Positions 16,827 through 25,703 of a stretch of 64,000 nt of DNA are shown in pieces. The DNA lies in contig CALULT010000005.1 in assembly GCA_944321565.1 (NCBI GenBank), positions 1 through 64,000 of the forward strand. Reading direction: 5' to 3'. The notes under the pieces were generated by a model. It had not been told where the DNA came from and searched no databases. It worked only from the letters and a program-made list of their open reading frames with translations. Origin of the DNA: an uncultured Paraprevotella sp. Its GTDB lineage: Bacteria > Bacteroidota > Bacteroidia > Bacteroidales > Bacteroidaceae. Numbering within the stretch: the first letter of the stretch is position 1; every line of letters begins with the position of its first letter. The position numbers were made by a program, and so were the translations under genes.

Positions 16827-18236
16827 ATGCAAAGGAAACTATTATCTCTCTGCGTCGCGTTGCTATTCAGCATAGCCGCCATGGCGCAAAACGGCAAAGC
16901 CAAGTATGTGTTCTATTTCATCGGCGACGGAATGGGCGTAAACCAGGTAAATGGAACAGAAACCTATTTGGCTGCAATGGAAGGGCGCATCGGCACAAGC
17001 CCACTCTGTTTCGCCCAATTCCCTCATGTGGGACTCGTCACTACCTTCTCTGGCACAAACGGCGTGACCGACTCGGCAGCCGGAGGCACTGCATTGGCCA
17101 CAGGCCATAAAACGAAAAACGGAACCATCGGCATGGAAACCGACCTGAGCACTAAAGTCAAAAGCATTGCAGAAAAAGCAAAAGCCGAAGGAAAAGCCGT
17201 AGGCATCGCCACCAGCGTGTCAGTGGACCATGCCACACCGGCCTCATTCTACGCCCACGTGAAAGACCGAGGCATGTATTATCAGATTGGCAAAGACCTC
17301 ATCGCTGCGGATTTCGACTTCTATGCCGGTTCCGACTTCCTGCAACCCAAAGGAGAGAATGGAGAAAAAGACCTCTATACCCAATGCCAAGAAGCCGGAT
17401 ACGCCATTGCCCGCGGACATGCAGACTATCGCAAAAAAGCCCGCAAGGCAGAAAAAATGCTCTTGCTGCAGCCCGAAGCGGCCAGCAAACAAGATAACAC
17501 TGCCATTCCATACGCCATAGACCGCGGTTCAAACGACCTGACCCTGCAAGACATCACACGGGCTGCCATCCACTTCCTCAGCCAAAAAGAAAACGGATTC
17601 TTCCTCATGGTGGAAGGCGGGAAAATAGACTGGGCCTGCCACAGTAACGATGCGGCGACCTTGTTCCGCGAAGTCATAGACATGGACGAAGCCGTGCAAG
17701 TGGCATACGAGTTTTATGAACAACATCCCGATGAAACGCTCATCATCATCACTGCCGACCACGAAACAGGCGGCATCGTGCTGGGCACAGGCGAATATGA
17801 ACTTCACACAGACCTGCTGAAATACCAGCGGCAAAGTGCTGAAGCCTTCAGCCGGATGCTAGCCATGCAACACCAAAAAGAAGGAAAAGGATTCACTTGG
17901 GACTTCGTGCGCGGGCAACTGGAAGAGAACTTCGGATTTTGGAAACACATTGACTTGAACGAAAAGGAAACCGCCGAACTGGAACAGGCTTACAAGGATT
18001 TCTGCGAGGGAGTGGCCAAAGACAATAAGACTCTCTATGCCAGCGAAAACATCATAGCAGCTACCGCCCGGAAAATCATGGCCCGGAAAGCAATGGTCGG
18101 TTGGGTAAGCGACGGACATTCCAACGGTTACGTCCCCGTGTTTGCCATCGGCACAGGAGCTGAAAACTTCGACGGACGCATTGACAACACGGAAATCCCC
18201 AAGAGAATCGCACAGATAGCCGGATACGGTGAATAA
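16827..18236 (+). CDS. phoA: Secreted alkaline phosphatase
   Basis: A 469-residue alkaline phosphatase. A signal peptide (about 1-20, ends AAMAQ) targets it to the periplasm. Catalytic elements are visible: FIGDGMG (D34, metal), VTDSAAGGTALATGHKT (S83, phosphoserine nucleophile), VEGGKIDWACHSND, IITADHETGG and SDGHSNGYVPVFA. It hydrolyses phosphomonoesters to release phosphate. The single-gene unit converges with the helix-hairpin-helix gene. Symbol by family; orthology with E. coli phoA is not proven. Confidence 0.9.
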   Translation: MQRKLLSLCVALLFSIAAMAQNGKAKYVFYFIGDGMGVNQVNGTETYLAAMEGRIGTSPLCFAQFPHVGLVTTFSGTNGVTDSAAGGTALATGHKTKNGTIGMETDLSTKVKSIAEKAKAEGKAVGIATSVSVDHATPASFYAHVKDRGMYYQIGKDLIAADFDFYAGSDFLQPKGENGEKDLYTQCQEAGYAIARGHADYRKKARKAEKMLLLQPEAASKQDNTAIPYAIDRGSNDLTLQDITRAAIHFLSQKENGFFLMVEGGKIDWACHSNDAATLFREVIDMDEAVQVAYEFYEQHPDETLIIITADHETGGIVLGTGEYELHTDLLKYQRQSAEAFSRMLAMQHQKEGKGFTWDFVRGQLEENFGFWKHIDLNEKETAELEQAYKDFCEGVAKDNKTLYASENIIAATARKIMARKAMVGWVSDGHSNGYVPVFAIGTGAENFDGRIDNTEIPKRIAQIAGYGE

Positions 18237-18254
18237 AAGCGCACTTCTTTCGCA

Positions 18255-19190
18255 CTATTCGTCGAAATTCACATAGGGCTGCAGACGTTCCAAATCTGAC
18301 GGGGAAAACTCCTCGTAGAGCGAGAGCGTCTGCAGTCTTTTTATGGGACCGAACTTTCGACGGTGTTCCACGATGACGCGACCCTGATAGAAATCCAAAT
18401 AAGGGTGCCTACGCAGTTCGTTGACCGACATGCGGTTGACATACAACTGTTGTGTCGCGCCCGGAGCCACCGTGAACCAATGGCGGAGTGTGTCGGGAAG
18501 CCCTTCGACCTCGGCCAACTGCTCCACCGTGACAAATCCACCCAAACGCTCCCGGTAATTCACAATCTGCCGGGCACGGTAGGAACCTATTCCCGGAACT
18601 TTCTTCAACATGGATGTGTCCGCCGCATTCAAATCCACCTGCATTCCCGCTGCGAGCTTCTCCTGGCGGGGACGGACAGCCAAGCTGTCGCGCTTGGGCA
18701 TCCCATGCGGATAAAGGTCGGACATCAACCTGAACTCATCGGCAATGCGGATGTAAGGGCGCAAACGGTCGTAATCCCCTTTCGTCAATCCATACAAACC
18801 GGCGAAATCCTCTGGGCGGTGATAACGTCCCCCGCGCGCGCGATACTTATATATATTACGCACCTGCCATGGCGACAATCCCAGCCGGAGCAACATCGTG
18901 GAATCAGCCGTGTTGGGGTCGAAAAAGAATGTTTCCACCACCCGTTCCTCAGGTTGCCGGAACGAGACGGAAGAAGAATGCACCTGCGGAGTGTCGGCCT
19001 GCAAACTGTCCACAAAAGCGGCATACTTAGCCTCTACCCCACCCTTCTCTGGGTTTATAGCCTCCTGTGCACCAAACTTCCAGAAAAACAAAGCGGACAA
19101 CACAAAGCCCAACAACACCCCCGAAAGCAAAAGCAACACCCGGCGGTCGGCCTTGGAAAAATAAAAGAACTCACGCCATCCACGTCCCAT
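18255..19190 (-). CDS. Membrane-anchored helix-hairpin-helix (ComEA-like) protein
   Basis: A 311-residue protein with a transmembrane segment (about 18-38) and then three helix-hairpin-helix units: FFDPNTADSTMLLRLGLSPW..., VDLNAADTSMLKKVPGIGSY... and LYVNRMSVNELRRHPYLDFY... The middle unit has the classical hairpin GIGSYRARQI. HhH domains bind DNA non-specifically; ComEA-like proteins hold incoming DNA in natural transformation. In Bacteroidales such three-HhH anchored proteins are common and mostly uncharacterised. It is followed by no other minus-strand gene. Confidence 0.82.
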   Translation of the reverse strand: MGRGWREFFYFSKADRRVLLLLSGVLLGFVLSALFFWKFGAQEAINPEKGGVEAKYAAFVDSLQADTPQVHSSSVSFRQPEERVVETFFFDPNTADSTMLLRLGLSPWQVRNIYKYRARGGRYHRPEDFAGLYGLTKGDYDRLRPYIRIADEFRLMSDLYPHGMPKRDSLAVRPRQEKLAAGMQVDLNAADTSMLKKVPGIGSYRARQIVNYRERLGGFVTVEQLAEVEGLPDTLRHWFTVAPGATQQLYVNRMSVNELRRHPYLDFYQGRVIVEHRRKFGPIKRLQTLSLYEEFSPSDLERLQPYVNFDE

Positions 19191-19198
19191 GAAGGCTA

Positions 19199-20551
19199 TC
19201 AGATAAGTTCGTGTATGAAAATAGCGGCAATGCTAATGGGAGCCACGTATTTCAGCAAGAACACATAGAACTTAAAGAACGGCATCTTCAACTTCCCACC
19301 GTTTGTCACCTCCTCCCACACGATGCGGCGGTCGAGCCACCAGCCCGTGAAAATAGCAATGAACATCCCGCCCAACGGCAACATCAGTTTGGCCGTCAGG
19401 AAATCGCTAAGGGCGAACAACGTCATGTCCCACAAACGGACCTCTGACAACAGGCCGAAAGACAAGGCACAACACACGCCTAATGCCGAGCAGACACCGG
19501 TCACAATCCATGCCGCGCGGGTACGCCCGAACTTGAAACGTTCGTGCAAATAGGCCGTCGCGACCTCATGCAATGAAATAGTGGAAGTCAAAGTCGCCAA
19601 TACCAAAAGCACATAAAACATCAGCGAGAAGACATACCCCAGCCATGGCATCCCGGAAAAAACAAGATGGAACACGTTGGGCAAAGTCACAAACAACAAT
19701 CCCGGCCCGGCATCGACCGAAAGCCCCGGCACGGAAAACACTGCCGGAAAAATAACAAAACCAGCAAGGACAGCCACGCAAGTGTTAATCAACGCCACGC
19801 TACCTGCCGTTTTCATCAGATTGGCATCTTTGGTGAAATAAGAAGCGTACGTACACATGCAACCCATGCCGACACTCATGGAAAAGAAAGTCTGCCCCAT
19901 GGCATCCAACACGACCTTCCCCGTGATCTTACTGAAGTCGGGCTTCAAAAGGAATGTCAACCCCTTGGCCGTACCGGGAAGAGACAACGAGCAAACCACT
20001 AACACACAAAGAATCAAAAACAACATGGGCATCATCACCTTCGAACAACGCTCAATGCCATCCTTCACGCCGCGCACAATGATGATGTGTGTCATCAAGA
20101 TGAACAAGAACATGTAAATCACCGGCCACCAAGGATCACTGACGAAATCATTGAAATAGGCCGTGTAATCCTTTGCCCCAAGGAAAGTCCCCGCCACGGA
20201 AGCCACCGTGTATTCCAACGTCCAGCCGGCCACCACGCCATAATAGCCCAGTATGAGGAAAGCCGCCAACACGCCCATCAACCCGACCCACTTCCACTGC
20301 GTTCCGGGAGCCAACACCTGGTAGGCCTGCCCTGTGTTGGCCCGCGAACGACGGCCGATAAGAAACTCCGCCACCATCACAGGAACACCAAGAAACAACA
20401 CACAGACGATATACAACAGGATAAACGCAGCCCCGCCGTCTTCTCCCGCCAGATAAGGAAAACGCCAAATATTACCTAATCCCACGGCCGAACCCGCAGA
20501 AGCCATGATGATACCTATCTTACTGCCAAAACTCGCTCTTTCGTTTGCCAT
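19199..20551 (-). CDS. Sodium:neurotransmitter symporter family transporter
   Basis: A 450-residue protein with 11-12 hydrophobic segments of the SNF (LeuT-like) family. The signature GSAVGLGNIWRFPYLAGEDG lies near the N-terminus; MSVGMGCMCTYASYFTKDAN and LATLTSTISLHEVATAYLHE belong to the core. It imports amino acids or related compounds with Na+; the substrate is not predictable. It starts 8 nt before the helix-hairpin-helix gene, so the two are probably co-transcribed. A candidate -7 box (TACTTTTG) lies at 20586-20593. Confidence 0.9.
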   Translation of the reverse strand: MANERASFGSKIGIIMASAGSAVGLGNIWRFPYLAGEDGGAAFILLYIVCVLFLGVPVMVAEFLIGRRSRANTGQAYQVLAPGTQWKWVGLMGVLAAFLILGYYGVVAGWTLEYTVASVAGTFLGAKDYTAYFNDFVSDPWWPVIYMFLFILMTHIIIVRGVKDGIERCSKVMMPMLFLILCVLVVCSLSLPGTAKGLTFLLKPDFSKITGKVVLDAMGQTFFSMSVGMGCMCTYASYFTKDANLMKTAGSVALINTCVAVLAGFVIFPAVFSVPGLSVDAGPGLLFVTLPNVFHLVFSGMPWLGYVFSLMFYVLLVLATLTSTISLHEVATAYLHERFKFGRTRAAWIVTGVCSALGVCCALSFGLLSEVRLWDMTLFALSDFLTAKLMLPLGGMFIAIFTGWWLDRRIVWEEVTNGGKLKMPFFKFYVFLLKYVAPISIAAIFIHELI

Positions 20552-20585
20552 ACTTGCTTTTTATTAAAAAACATCATAAGACAAG

Positions 20586-20593
20586 CAAAAGTA
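20586..20593 (-). promoter_or_regulatory. Promoter -7 element of the SNF symporter gene (TACTTTTG)
   Basis: The minus strand reads TACTTTTG 34 nt before the symporter ATG. No clear -33 TTG is seen. Confidence 0.4.
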
Positions 20594-20632
20594 CAAAAAA
20601 AGAATTATTTTCGCAGTGAAAATAATAAATAT

Positions 20633-21037
20633 ATGAATAAAAACATCATGAAAAGGCTGAAACATTACCCCTTCACACTGCTCTTAGTCGCCGCCGTCTG
20701 GTATCTCTCGCTGTTCACGCCCCCTAAGACACAACTAGACGACGTGCAATTCATTGACAAATGGGCACACCTGCTCATGTACGGTTCGCTAACGTTCGTC
20801 CTGTGGTGGGAAGACAGCCGCACACGCAAGACGCCAACCACATGGAAACGCGCGACCCTCCTTTTCCTATACCCCGTGGCCATGGGCGGACTCGTGGAAT
20901 TGGCACAGGCCTACTGCACGACCAACCGTAGCGGCGACTGGCTGGACTTCGCCGCCAACGCCACCGGATGCCTCATCGGCCTCGGAATCGGACGTGCCAT
21001 AGAACATCTGAAAAAAGGCCGCCAGCACCCCCGCTGA
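20633..21037 (+). CDS. VanZ-like family membrane protein
   Basis: A 134-residue protein (129 if translation begins at the second Met, 20648) with about four hydrophobic helices. The VanZ-type pattern is visible: FTPPKTQLDDVQFIDKWAHL (D/K/H around a helix), then VELAQAYCTTNRSGDWLDFA and ANATGCLIGLGIG. VanZ relatives confer low-level teicoplanin resistance in enterococci, but most homologues have no known role. It is a lone plus-strand gene between minus-strand units. Confidence 0.82.
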   Translation: MNKNIMKRLKHYPFTLLLVAAVWYLSLFTPPKTQLDDVQFIDKWAHLLMYGSLTFVLWWEDSRTRKTPTTWKRATLLFLYPVAMGGLVELAQAYCTTNRSGDWLDFAANATGCLIGLGIGRAIEHLKKGRQHPR

Positions 21038-21070
21038 CAGCCTTTCTGTTTTCCATGTCCTAGAAATCCG

Positions 21071-21544
21071 CTAACCGTCTTTCCAAAGTTTGTAAGGATA
21101 AGCCCTGAGATGGGAGTTATAATAACGCCGGTCGCCCGTCACTTCACGCCCGATGAAACCAGGCTTCTCGAAAGCTTCGTCCTCGGCCGAAAGCTCTACT
21201 TCGGCCATCACCAGCCCTTCGTTGTCGCCATAAAACTCATCCACTTCAAACACATGCTTCCCCGAACGCACAAGATAGCGCGTCTTATCTACAATGCCAG
21301 GCTCGCACAGCTTCATCAGGTCTTCCGCGTCCCGCACGGACACTTCTGTCTCAAACTCGTAACGCGAAATGCCGGCGGCATCCGAAGGCCCCTTGATGGT
21401 GAGATAGCCCTTGTCGTCACGGATGCGCACACGCACCGTACATCGTCCCGAAGCGATATATCCCTGCCGGATGCGGCTGCTGGCATACGCGTGGGATTTG
21501 AATTCACCCGCAACCAAGAATTTGCGTTCTATTTCAAAACTCAT
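21071..21544 (-). CDS. CYTH domain protein (triphosphate tunnel metalloenzyme)
   Basis: A 157-residue CYTH protein. The start at 21544 gives MSFEIERKFLVAG with the diagnostic ExExK (EIERK) motif at the N-terminus. Further tunnel strands carry TVRVRIRDDKGYLTIKG, EFETEVSVRDAEDLMKLC, KTRYLVRSGKHVFEVDEF and MAEVELSAED. Such enzymes hydrolyse inorganic triphosphate or thiamine triphosphate; the cyclase activity of the founding member is rare. The start overlaps the stop of a small membrane protein gene by 11 nt. Confidence 0.88.
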   Translation of the reverse strand: MSFEIERKFLVAGEFKSHAYASSRIRQGYIASGRCTVRVRIRDDKGYLTIKGPSDAAGISRYEFETEVSVRDAEDLMKLCEPGIVDKTRYLVRSGKHVFEVDEFYGDNEGLVMAEVELSAEDEAFEKPGFIGREVTGDRRYYNSHLRAYPYKLWKDG

Positions 21545-21683
21545 TGCCCATGATTGCAAAAGCGATGACACCTAAGACAATCAGTACGACCAAAGCCCAT
21601 ACCAACCCGTTCATCGCGCGCTTCTCCTGCCGTTTCTCACGGGCTGCGCGCGCGGCCCGCCGCATTTCTTTCTTCATACTCAT
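21534..21683 (-). CDS. Small single-pass membrane protein (49 aa), unrecognised
   Basis: Between prfB and the CYTH gene a 49-codon frame reads MSMKKEMRRAARAAREKRQE, then a short linker and one hydrophobic helix (about 25-46) ending ...IMGNEF. The N-terminus is strongly basic, so an N-in/C-out topology is expected. The stop lies inside the first codons of the CYTH gene (11-nt overlap), and the start is 18 nt after prfB ends. The coupled arrangement and the basic-then-hydrophobic pattern support a real gene. Family and role unknown. Confidence 0.6.
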   Translation of the reverse strand: MSMKKEMRRAARAAREKRQEKRAMNGLVWALVVLIVLGVIAFAIMGNEF

Positions 21684-21701
21684 AGTCTCGCTATTTAAAG
21701 G

Positions 21702-22823
21702 TTAAACTTGTCCGTCTCCTCCGGCGAACTCCATCAAGTAAGCTTTGATGAAACCATCGATTTTCCCGTCCATCACGCCGTTGACATCCGAAGTCTGGAA
21801 GTTCGTGCGATGGTCTTTCACCCGGCGGTCGTCAAACACGTAGCTGCGTATCTGGCTACCCCATTCGATTTTCTTCTTGCCGGCCTCGATTTCCGCCTGT
21901 TTGGCCTTGCGTTTCTGCAATACACGGTCATAAAGTTGCGATTTCAAGAGCCGCATGGCGTTTTCGCGGTTTTCCAATTGCTTGCGGCTCTCCGTGTTCT
22001 CGATGAGGATTTCCTCTTCCTCGCCCGTATCCGGGTCTTTATATTGGTAACGCAGACGCACACCGGTCTCCACCTTGTTGACATTCTGCCCGCCTGCGCC
22101 TCCGGAACGGAACAAGTCCCATGACACACGCGACGGATCCACATACACCTCGATGGAATCGTCCACCAACGGGGTGACAAACACCGAAGCAAACGAAGTC
22201 ATCCGCTTGCCCTGCGCATTATAAGGAGACACGCGCACCAAACGGTGCACACCGTTCTCCGACTTCAAGTAACCGTAGGCATACTCTCCTTCAATCTGCA
22301 TGGTGACGGTTTTGATGCCCGCCTCGTCGCCGTCCTGATAGTTGCTGATTGTGCATTTATAATCGTGCGCCTCAGCCCATCGCATATACATGCGCATCAG
22401 CATGGAAGCCCAATCTTGGCTCTCCGTGCCTCCCGCGCCGGAATTAATCTTGAGCACGGCGTCCATCACGTCTTCCTCCTGACGAAGCATGTTGCGCAAT
22501 TCAAGGTCTTCAATGGCCTTCACCGCCTTGGCATACTGCTCGTCCACCTCTTCCTCGGTAACCATTTCTTCCTTATAGAAATCAAAAGCCAGTTCCAGCT
22601 CGTCGCCCAGCGTCTTGACCTCCTTGTAGCCGTCAATCCACTTCTGCAGCCCTTTCACCTTTTTCATCTGTTCCTCTGCCGCCTTGGCATCGTCCCAAAA
22701 ACCGGGAGCTTGTGTGCGCAACTGCTCCTCCTCTACCTGGATTTTCTTATTGTCAATGTCCAGATAGCGGGCAAGCGCCTCCACACGCGTTTTTACATCC
22801 TTCAGTTGTTCAATGGTTATCAT
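21702..22823 (-). CDS. prfB: Peptide chain release factor 2
   Basis: A 373-residue release factor with RSGGAGGQNVNKVETGVRL (the catalytic GGQ loop) and the codon-recognition region HRLVRVSPYNAQGKRMTSFA, where the usual SPF tripeptide reads SPY. The N-terminal part is in one continuous frame: at the site where many bacteria have a programmed +1 frameshift (after about codon 25) the sequence reads TAT CTG GAC with no in-frame TGA. So no frameshift autoregulation is expected. It terminates translation at UGA and UAA. First gene of a unit with a small membrane protein and a CYTH gene. Confidence 0.94.
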   Translation of the reverse strand: MITIEQLKDVKTRVEALARYLDIDNKKIQVEEEQLRTQAPGFWDDAKAAEEQMKKVKGLQKWIDGYKEVKTLGDELELAFDFYKEEMVTEEEVDEQYAKAVKAIEDLELRNMLRQEEDVMDAVLKINSGAGGTESQDWASMLMRMYMRWAEAHDYKCTISNYQDGDEAGIKTVTMQIEGEYAYGYLKSENGVHRLVRVSPYNAQGKRMTSFASVFVTPLVDDSIEVYVDPSRVSWDLFRSGGAGGQNVNKVETGVRLRYQYKDPDTGEEEEILIENTESRKQLENRENAMRLLKSQLYDRVLQKRKAKQAEIEAGKKKIEWGSQIRSYVFDDRRVKDHRTNFQTSDVNGVMDGKIDGFIKAYLMEFAGGDGQV

Positions 22824-22993
22824 ACAAAAAACGTTTTCAAGTTACAAAGGTATATAAAAATCCTGTTTTTTACACCGGTAACAAAAAGAAATACGCTTTT
22901 CTTGCTACATAGCCCCCAATCCGAAGCTTGGACGGCCCAATCCAAGCTCAGGGACAACCCCCAAGGACACCTTGCGGCAAAATAGAAGTAGTA

Positions 22994-23068
22994 CTTACTT
23001 GGGCAAGTAAGATATCTTCTTTGGGCAAGTAAGATATCTTACTTTGCCATCGCAGTATATCTTACTTT
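22994..23068. repeat. Second palindromic repeat cluster (CTTACTTGGGCAAGTAAG type)
   Basis: CTTACTTG-GG-CAAGTAAG (22994-23011) is palindromic around a GG centre. It is followed by two further partial copies (TTTGGGCAAGTAAGATATCTT around 23020-23040, then CTTACTTTG twice). The motif and the adjoining ATATCTT match the cluster at 105-170. It lies between the terminator of the phosphatase gene and the start of prfB. Apart from this and the terminator, 22824-23139 contains nothing that I can identify. Confidence 0.6.
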
Positions 23069-23069
23069 G

Positions 23070-23112
23070 AAAAAGCGGGCAGGCACGGATTGTCTCCCAT
23101 GTGCCTGCCCGC
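23070..23112 (-). terminator. Intrinsic terminator of the phosphatase gene
   Basis: A perfect 12-bp GC-rich stem pairs GCGGGCAGGCAC (23075-23086) with GTGCCTGCCCGC (23101-23112) around a 14-nt loop. On the minus strand it is followed by TTTTT (23070-23074). It sits 27 nt after the stop codon. Confidence 0.85.
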
Positions 23113-23139
23113 AGAACAACGTTGCAAAAAACCGAGTTG

Positions 23140-24075
23140 TTATTTCGTGCGCTTGACGGTGTGGAGCACTTTGCCGTCCTTGTCCATCATGTGCAGGTTG
23201 AGTTCCTGCTTGTCCACCGTGATGAGCGAGAAACCTGTGGCGGGGCTACAGAACACCGTGCCGTCAATGGGCTTCACCTCGCGGGCAAGCGAACCGGAAG
23301 TGTTCACCACGTAATCAATGCTGCTATCCGGCTTGCGGATGTGCTGGAAGTTGTGGATATGCCCACAAAGATACATGTCCACATTCTTGTGGCGGCGCAA
23401 GATGCTGTCCACGTTCTTCTGCATGTCCGTGCGTTCCGACTCGCTCTTGTCCGTATCGGCATAGATGGGATGGTGTCCCACGACAAGCACCCAGTCTTCC
23501 TTGGCCGAAGTCAGCACGGAGTCAATCCATGCCAGCTGTTTCTGCCAATCCTGCTCGCAGGCGTCGGGGTATTTCTCCGTGTCCTTGCGGTACTTTTCCA
23601 AAAGTGGTGACGTGTCGATCATGACGAGGCGAAGGGTGGTGCCGTCTTCTTCCATGACCTTGGTGTAGTAGCGGGCGGGCACGTTCCAGCGTGCGCTTAC
23701 TTGAGTGTAGTCCACTACGGCCTGCGTGTTGCCGCGGTATTCGTGGTTGCCACAGATGGCATACCAAGGCAACATCAAGTCGGGATGGCTGTAGATTAAC
23801 TCATAGTTGGTCATCCAAAGCGGGTCACTCGTACTGCGGACACCTTCGAAATGATGCACATCGCCTGCGGCCACGACAAACTCAATGTCTATGGCTTCGG
23901 CCATGCGCCCCATCGTTTCAGCAATGGGCTTCTGGTCATAATATCCATTACGGCCCAAGTCGTTGCAAAGATAGAAGTTCAGCGGCTTTTCAAGGGCTTT
24001 CCAGGTGTTTACATCCTGTGCGGGCGCGATGACGGCACACAGGGCGAGCATGAGGCTCAGAAATAATTTCTTCAT
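23140..24075 (-). CDS. Secreted calcineurin-like metallophosphoesterase
   Basis: A 311-residue protein with a signal peptide (MKKLFLSLMLALCAVIAPAQ). Metal-site motifs of the calcineurin-like fold are present in order: VVAAGDVHHFEG (GDxHH), AICGNHEYRG (GNHE), VLVVGHHPIY (GHHP) and MYLCGHIHNFQ (GHxH). The domain spans nearly the whole protein. It resembles purple-acid-phosphatase-type enzymes that act on phosphate esters in the periplasm. It lies downstream of a TonB-dependent receptor and a surface lipoprotein, but an intrinsic terminator (24099-24147) separates it from them. I use 24075 as start because the longer frame has no signal peptide. Confidence 0.87.
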   Translation of the reverse strand: MKKLFLSLMLALCAVIAPAQDVNTWKALEKPLNFYLCNDLGRNGYYDQKPIAETMGRMAEAIDIEFVVAAGDVHHFEGVRSTSDPLWMTNYELIYSHPDLMLPWYAICGNHEYRGNTQAVVDYTQVSARWNVPARYYTKVMEEDGTTLRLVMIDTSPLLEKYRKDTEKYPDACEQDWQKQLAWIDSVLTSAKEDWVLVVGHHPIYADTDKSESERTDMQKNVDSILRRHKNVDMYLCGHIHNFQHIRKPDSSIDYVVNTSGSLAREVKPIDGTVFCSPATGFSLITVDKQELNLHMMDKDGKVLHTVKRTK

Positions 24076-24098
24076 AAATGTTACATTGTTTAGGTTTG

Positions 24099-24147
24099 AA
24101 AAATCCCGCTTCCCACAAGGCTTCATGCGGCCCGCGGAAAAGCGGGA
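24099..24147 (-). terminator. Intrinsic terminator or attenuator between lipoprotein and phosphatase genes
   Basis: On the minus strand TCCCGCTT and AAGCGGGA form an 8-bp stem (24140-24147 with 24104-24111) around a GC-rich loop, followed by TTTTT (24099-24103). It lies 34 nt after the lipoprotein stop and 24 nt before the phosphatase start. Confidence 0.65.
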
Positions 24148-24180
24148 GAAAAAATGTTTGTTTCGCTTGTTTGTCCGAGA

Positions 24181-25659
24181 TTAGTTAGCTGCGTAGCATC
24201 CGAACCAAGCGCCTACGGCAGGCGAAGTGTAGGTCTGTCCGCCTACGCTCAAACCGGAGGTGGCAAAGTGCGGTTGCGCGAATGCTTCGTTGCCGTTGTA
24301 TGCACCTTGCAGGTTCACAGTCGGCGTGAAGTCCCAACTTTCATCATAAACCACGTTCTTCATGCTGGCACCATCCAGGTCATAGTTGCGGAACTGCGGG
24401 TCGTAGTACTCTGTGCCATTTGCAATCAGGCTATTGGCGTCAACGGCCGGAATGAGGGTCACACCATCTTCAGCAGTGCTGGCTCCGTAATGGTAGTCCT
24501 CATGGTCGTAGGTATAACCTTGCCATGCATATTCGATGCCTTGGCCTGCAATGATTTCGCCATCGTCTTCCCATTCGGTGATAATCAAGTCGCTCTTCGT
24601 CCTGGCAGACACATAGCAGTTGTAGTCGATGACAGAGTGCGTGTCAAATCCGCCGTCCGTGTTGTTCGGGTCATCCCAGCTGGGCACTTGTGCACGGTAT
24701 TTGCAGTTCACCATCATATTGTTGAACACGTTGGCCAACACGTTTTCTTCTACATAGATGCATCCGCCCTTTTCACCGTCACGGCGCCAGCCTGCGTTGA
24801 GGATTGTGTTGTTGTAAGCTGTCACTTCGGCTTGGTAGCGTGTTTCGCTTTGCCCGCCGCTAGAGAGCTTCAAGCCGTTCGTGTTGGGCGAATACATGAT
24901 GTTGCGGGCCACGTCCACAATGCAGCCGGACTTCACGTTCACGGCTTCTTCACCGTCATAACCGTTACCGGCAAAGATGTTGTTAGCGATAATCGCACGT
25001 CCACCCATCATATAAATACCATCAGACTGTCCGTAGCGGATAATACTGTTGGTAACGACATAACGCCCATTCGGGTTGTTGGTCGTGATTTGGGGATAGA
25101 TGTCGTCACCGGCTTCATAGTAGCCTGCATCTGCGGCAGGAGAACCTTGGACGACTTCGCCACCCGTGTATTCGATGATAGTGTGGTCAATGAGCATTTC
25201 CTCGCAGGATTCGTAAGCCACGATACCGCCCCATTCGTGGTCGGCATTGTGGATGTTGGCCGTGGTGCGTTCTGCTTCAGGGATAGTCATCAGGACAGGC
25301 GCATCGGCCGTACCTTTGCAATAGAGGTTGCCTTTCACTATAAATTCAACAGGTACATGGTTGGTGCCCACGCCTTCCGTGGGGAACACGACGGTCACGC
25401 CTTCCTCAATGGTCAGGCTTTGGCCTTCGGGCACAGTGATATGGCCGGTCACGCCTACCACGCTGCCTGCTTCCCATACGCCGGACACATCACCGGAAAC
25501 CGTGAAGTTGGCTCCTTCTGTGGAATCACCGTTTGCATCGTCATCACCGCCATCGGGAACAACTGCGATTTCGTCTTCATCGTCATCGTCGCACGAAGTT
25601 GTGGACACGCCCAATGTTGCCAACATGGCAACGGCATACAAATAATGTTTGAATCTCAT
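24181..25659 (-). CDS. Surface lipoprotein with beta-helix-like body
   Basis: A 492-residue protein starting MRFKHYLYAVAMLATLGVST, with a lipobox Cys immediately followed by an acidic run (SCDDDDEDE). Acidic residues after the lipid-bearing Cys are the known surface-export signal of Bacteroidetes lipoproteins. The body alternates hydrophobic and Gly/Asn-rich turns (GHITVPEGQSLTIEEGVTVV, NPNGRYVVTNSIIRYG, GGRAIIANNIFAGNG), typical of a right-handed parallel beta-helix. No catalytic site is evident. It follows the TonB-dependent receptor gene by 44 nt and is probably its partner lipoprotein. The upstream start of the frame (25749) is rejected because it lacks a signal peptide. Confidence 0.75.
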   Translation of the reverse strand: MRFKHYLYAVAMLATLGVSTTSCDDDDEDEIAVVPDGGDDDANGDSTEGANFTVSGDVSGVWEAGSVVGVTGHITVPEGQSLTIEEGVTVVFPTEGVGTNHVPVEFIVKGNLYCKGTADAPVLMTIPEAERTTANIHNADHEWGGIVAYESCEEMLIDHTIIEYTGGEVVQGSPAADAGYYEAGDDIYPQITTNNPNGRYVVTNSIIRYGQSDGIYMMGGRAIIANNIFAGNGYDGEEAVNVKSGCIVDVARNIMYSPNTNGLKLSSGGQSETRYQAEVTAYNNTILNAGWRRDGEKGGCIYVEENVLANVFNNMMVNCKYRAQVPSWDDPNNTDGGFDTHSVIDYNCYVSARTKSDLIITEWEDDGEIIAGQGIEYAWQGYTYDHEDYHYGASTAEDGVTLIPAVDANSLIANGTEYYDPQFRNYDLDGASMKNVVYDESWDFTPTVNLQGAYNGNEAFAQPHFATSGLSVGGQTYTSPAVGAWFGCYAAN

Positions 25660-25703
25660 AAGATTAAAAATTAAATTTGTTGTATGTAATAAATCAATTG
25701 TTT

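Noticed and set aside
24154..25674. 506-codon frame antisense to the surface lipoprotein gene
   Set aside because: Covered by a lipoprotein with a clear signal peptide and beta-helix pattern on the other strand; the antisense product has no recognisable domain.
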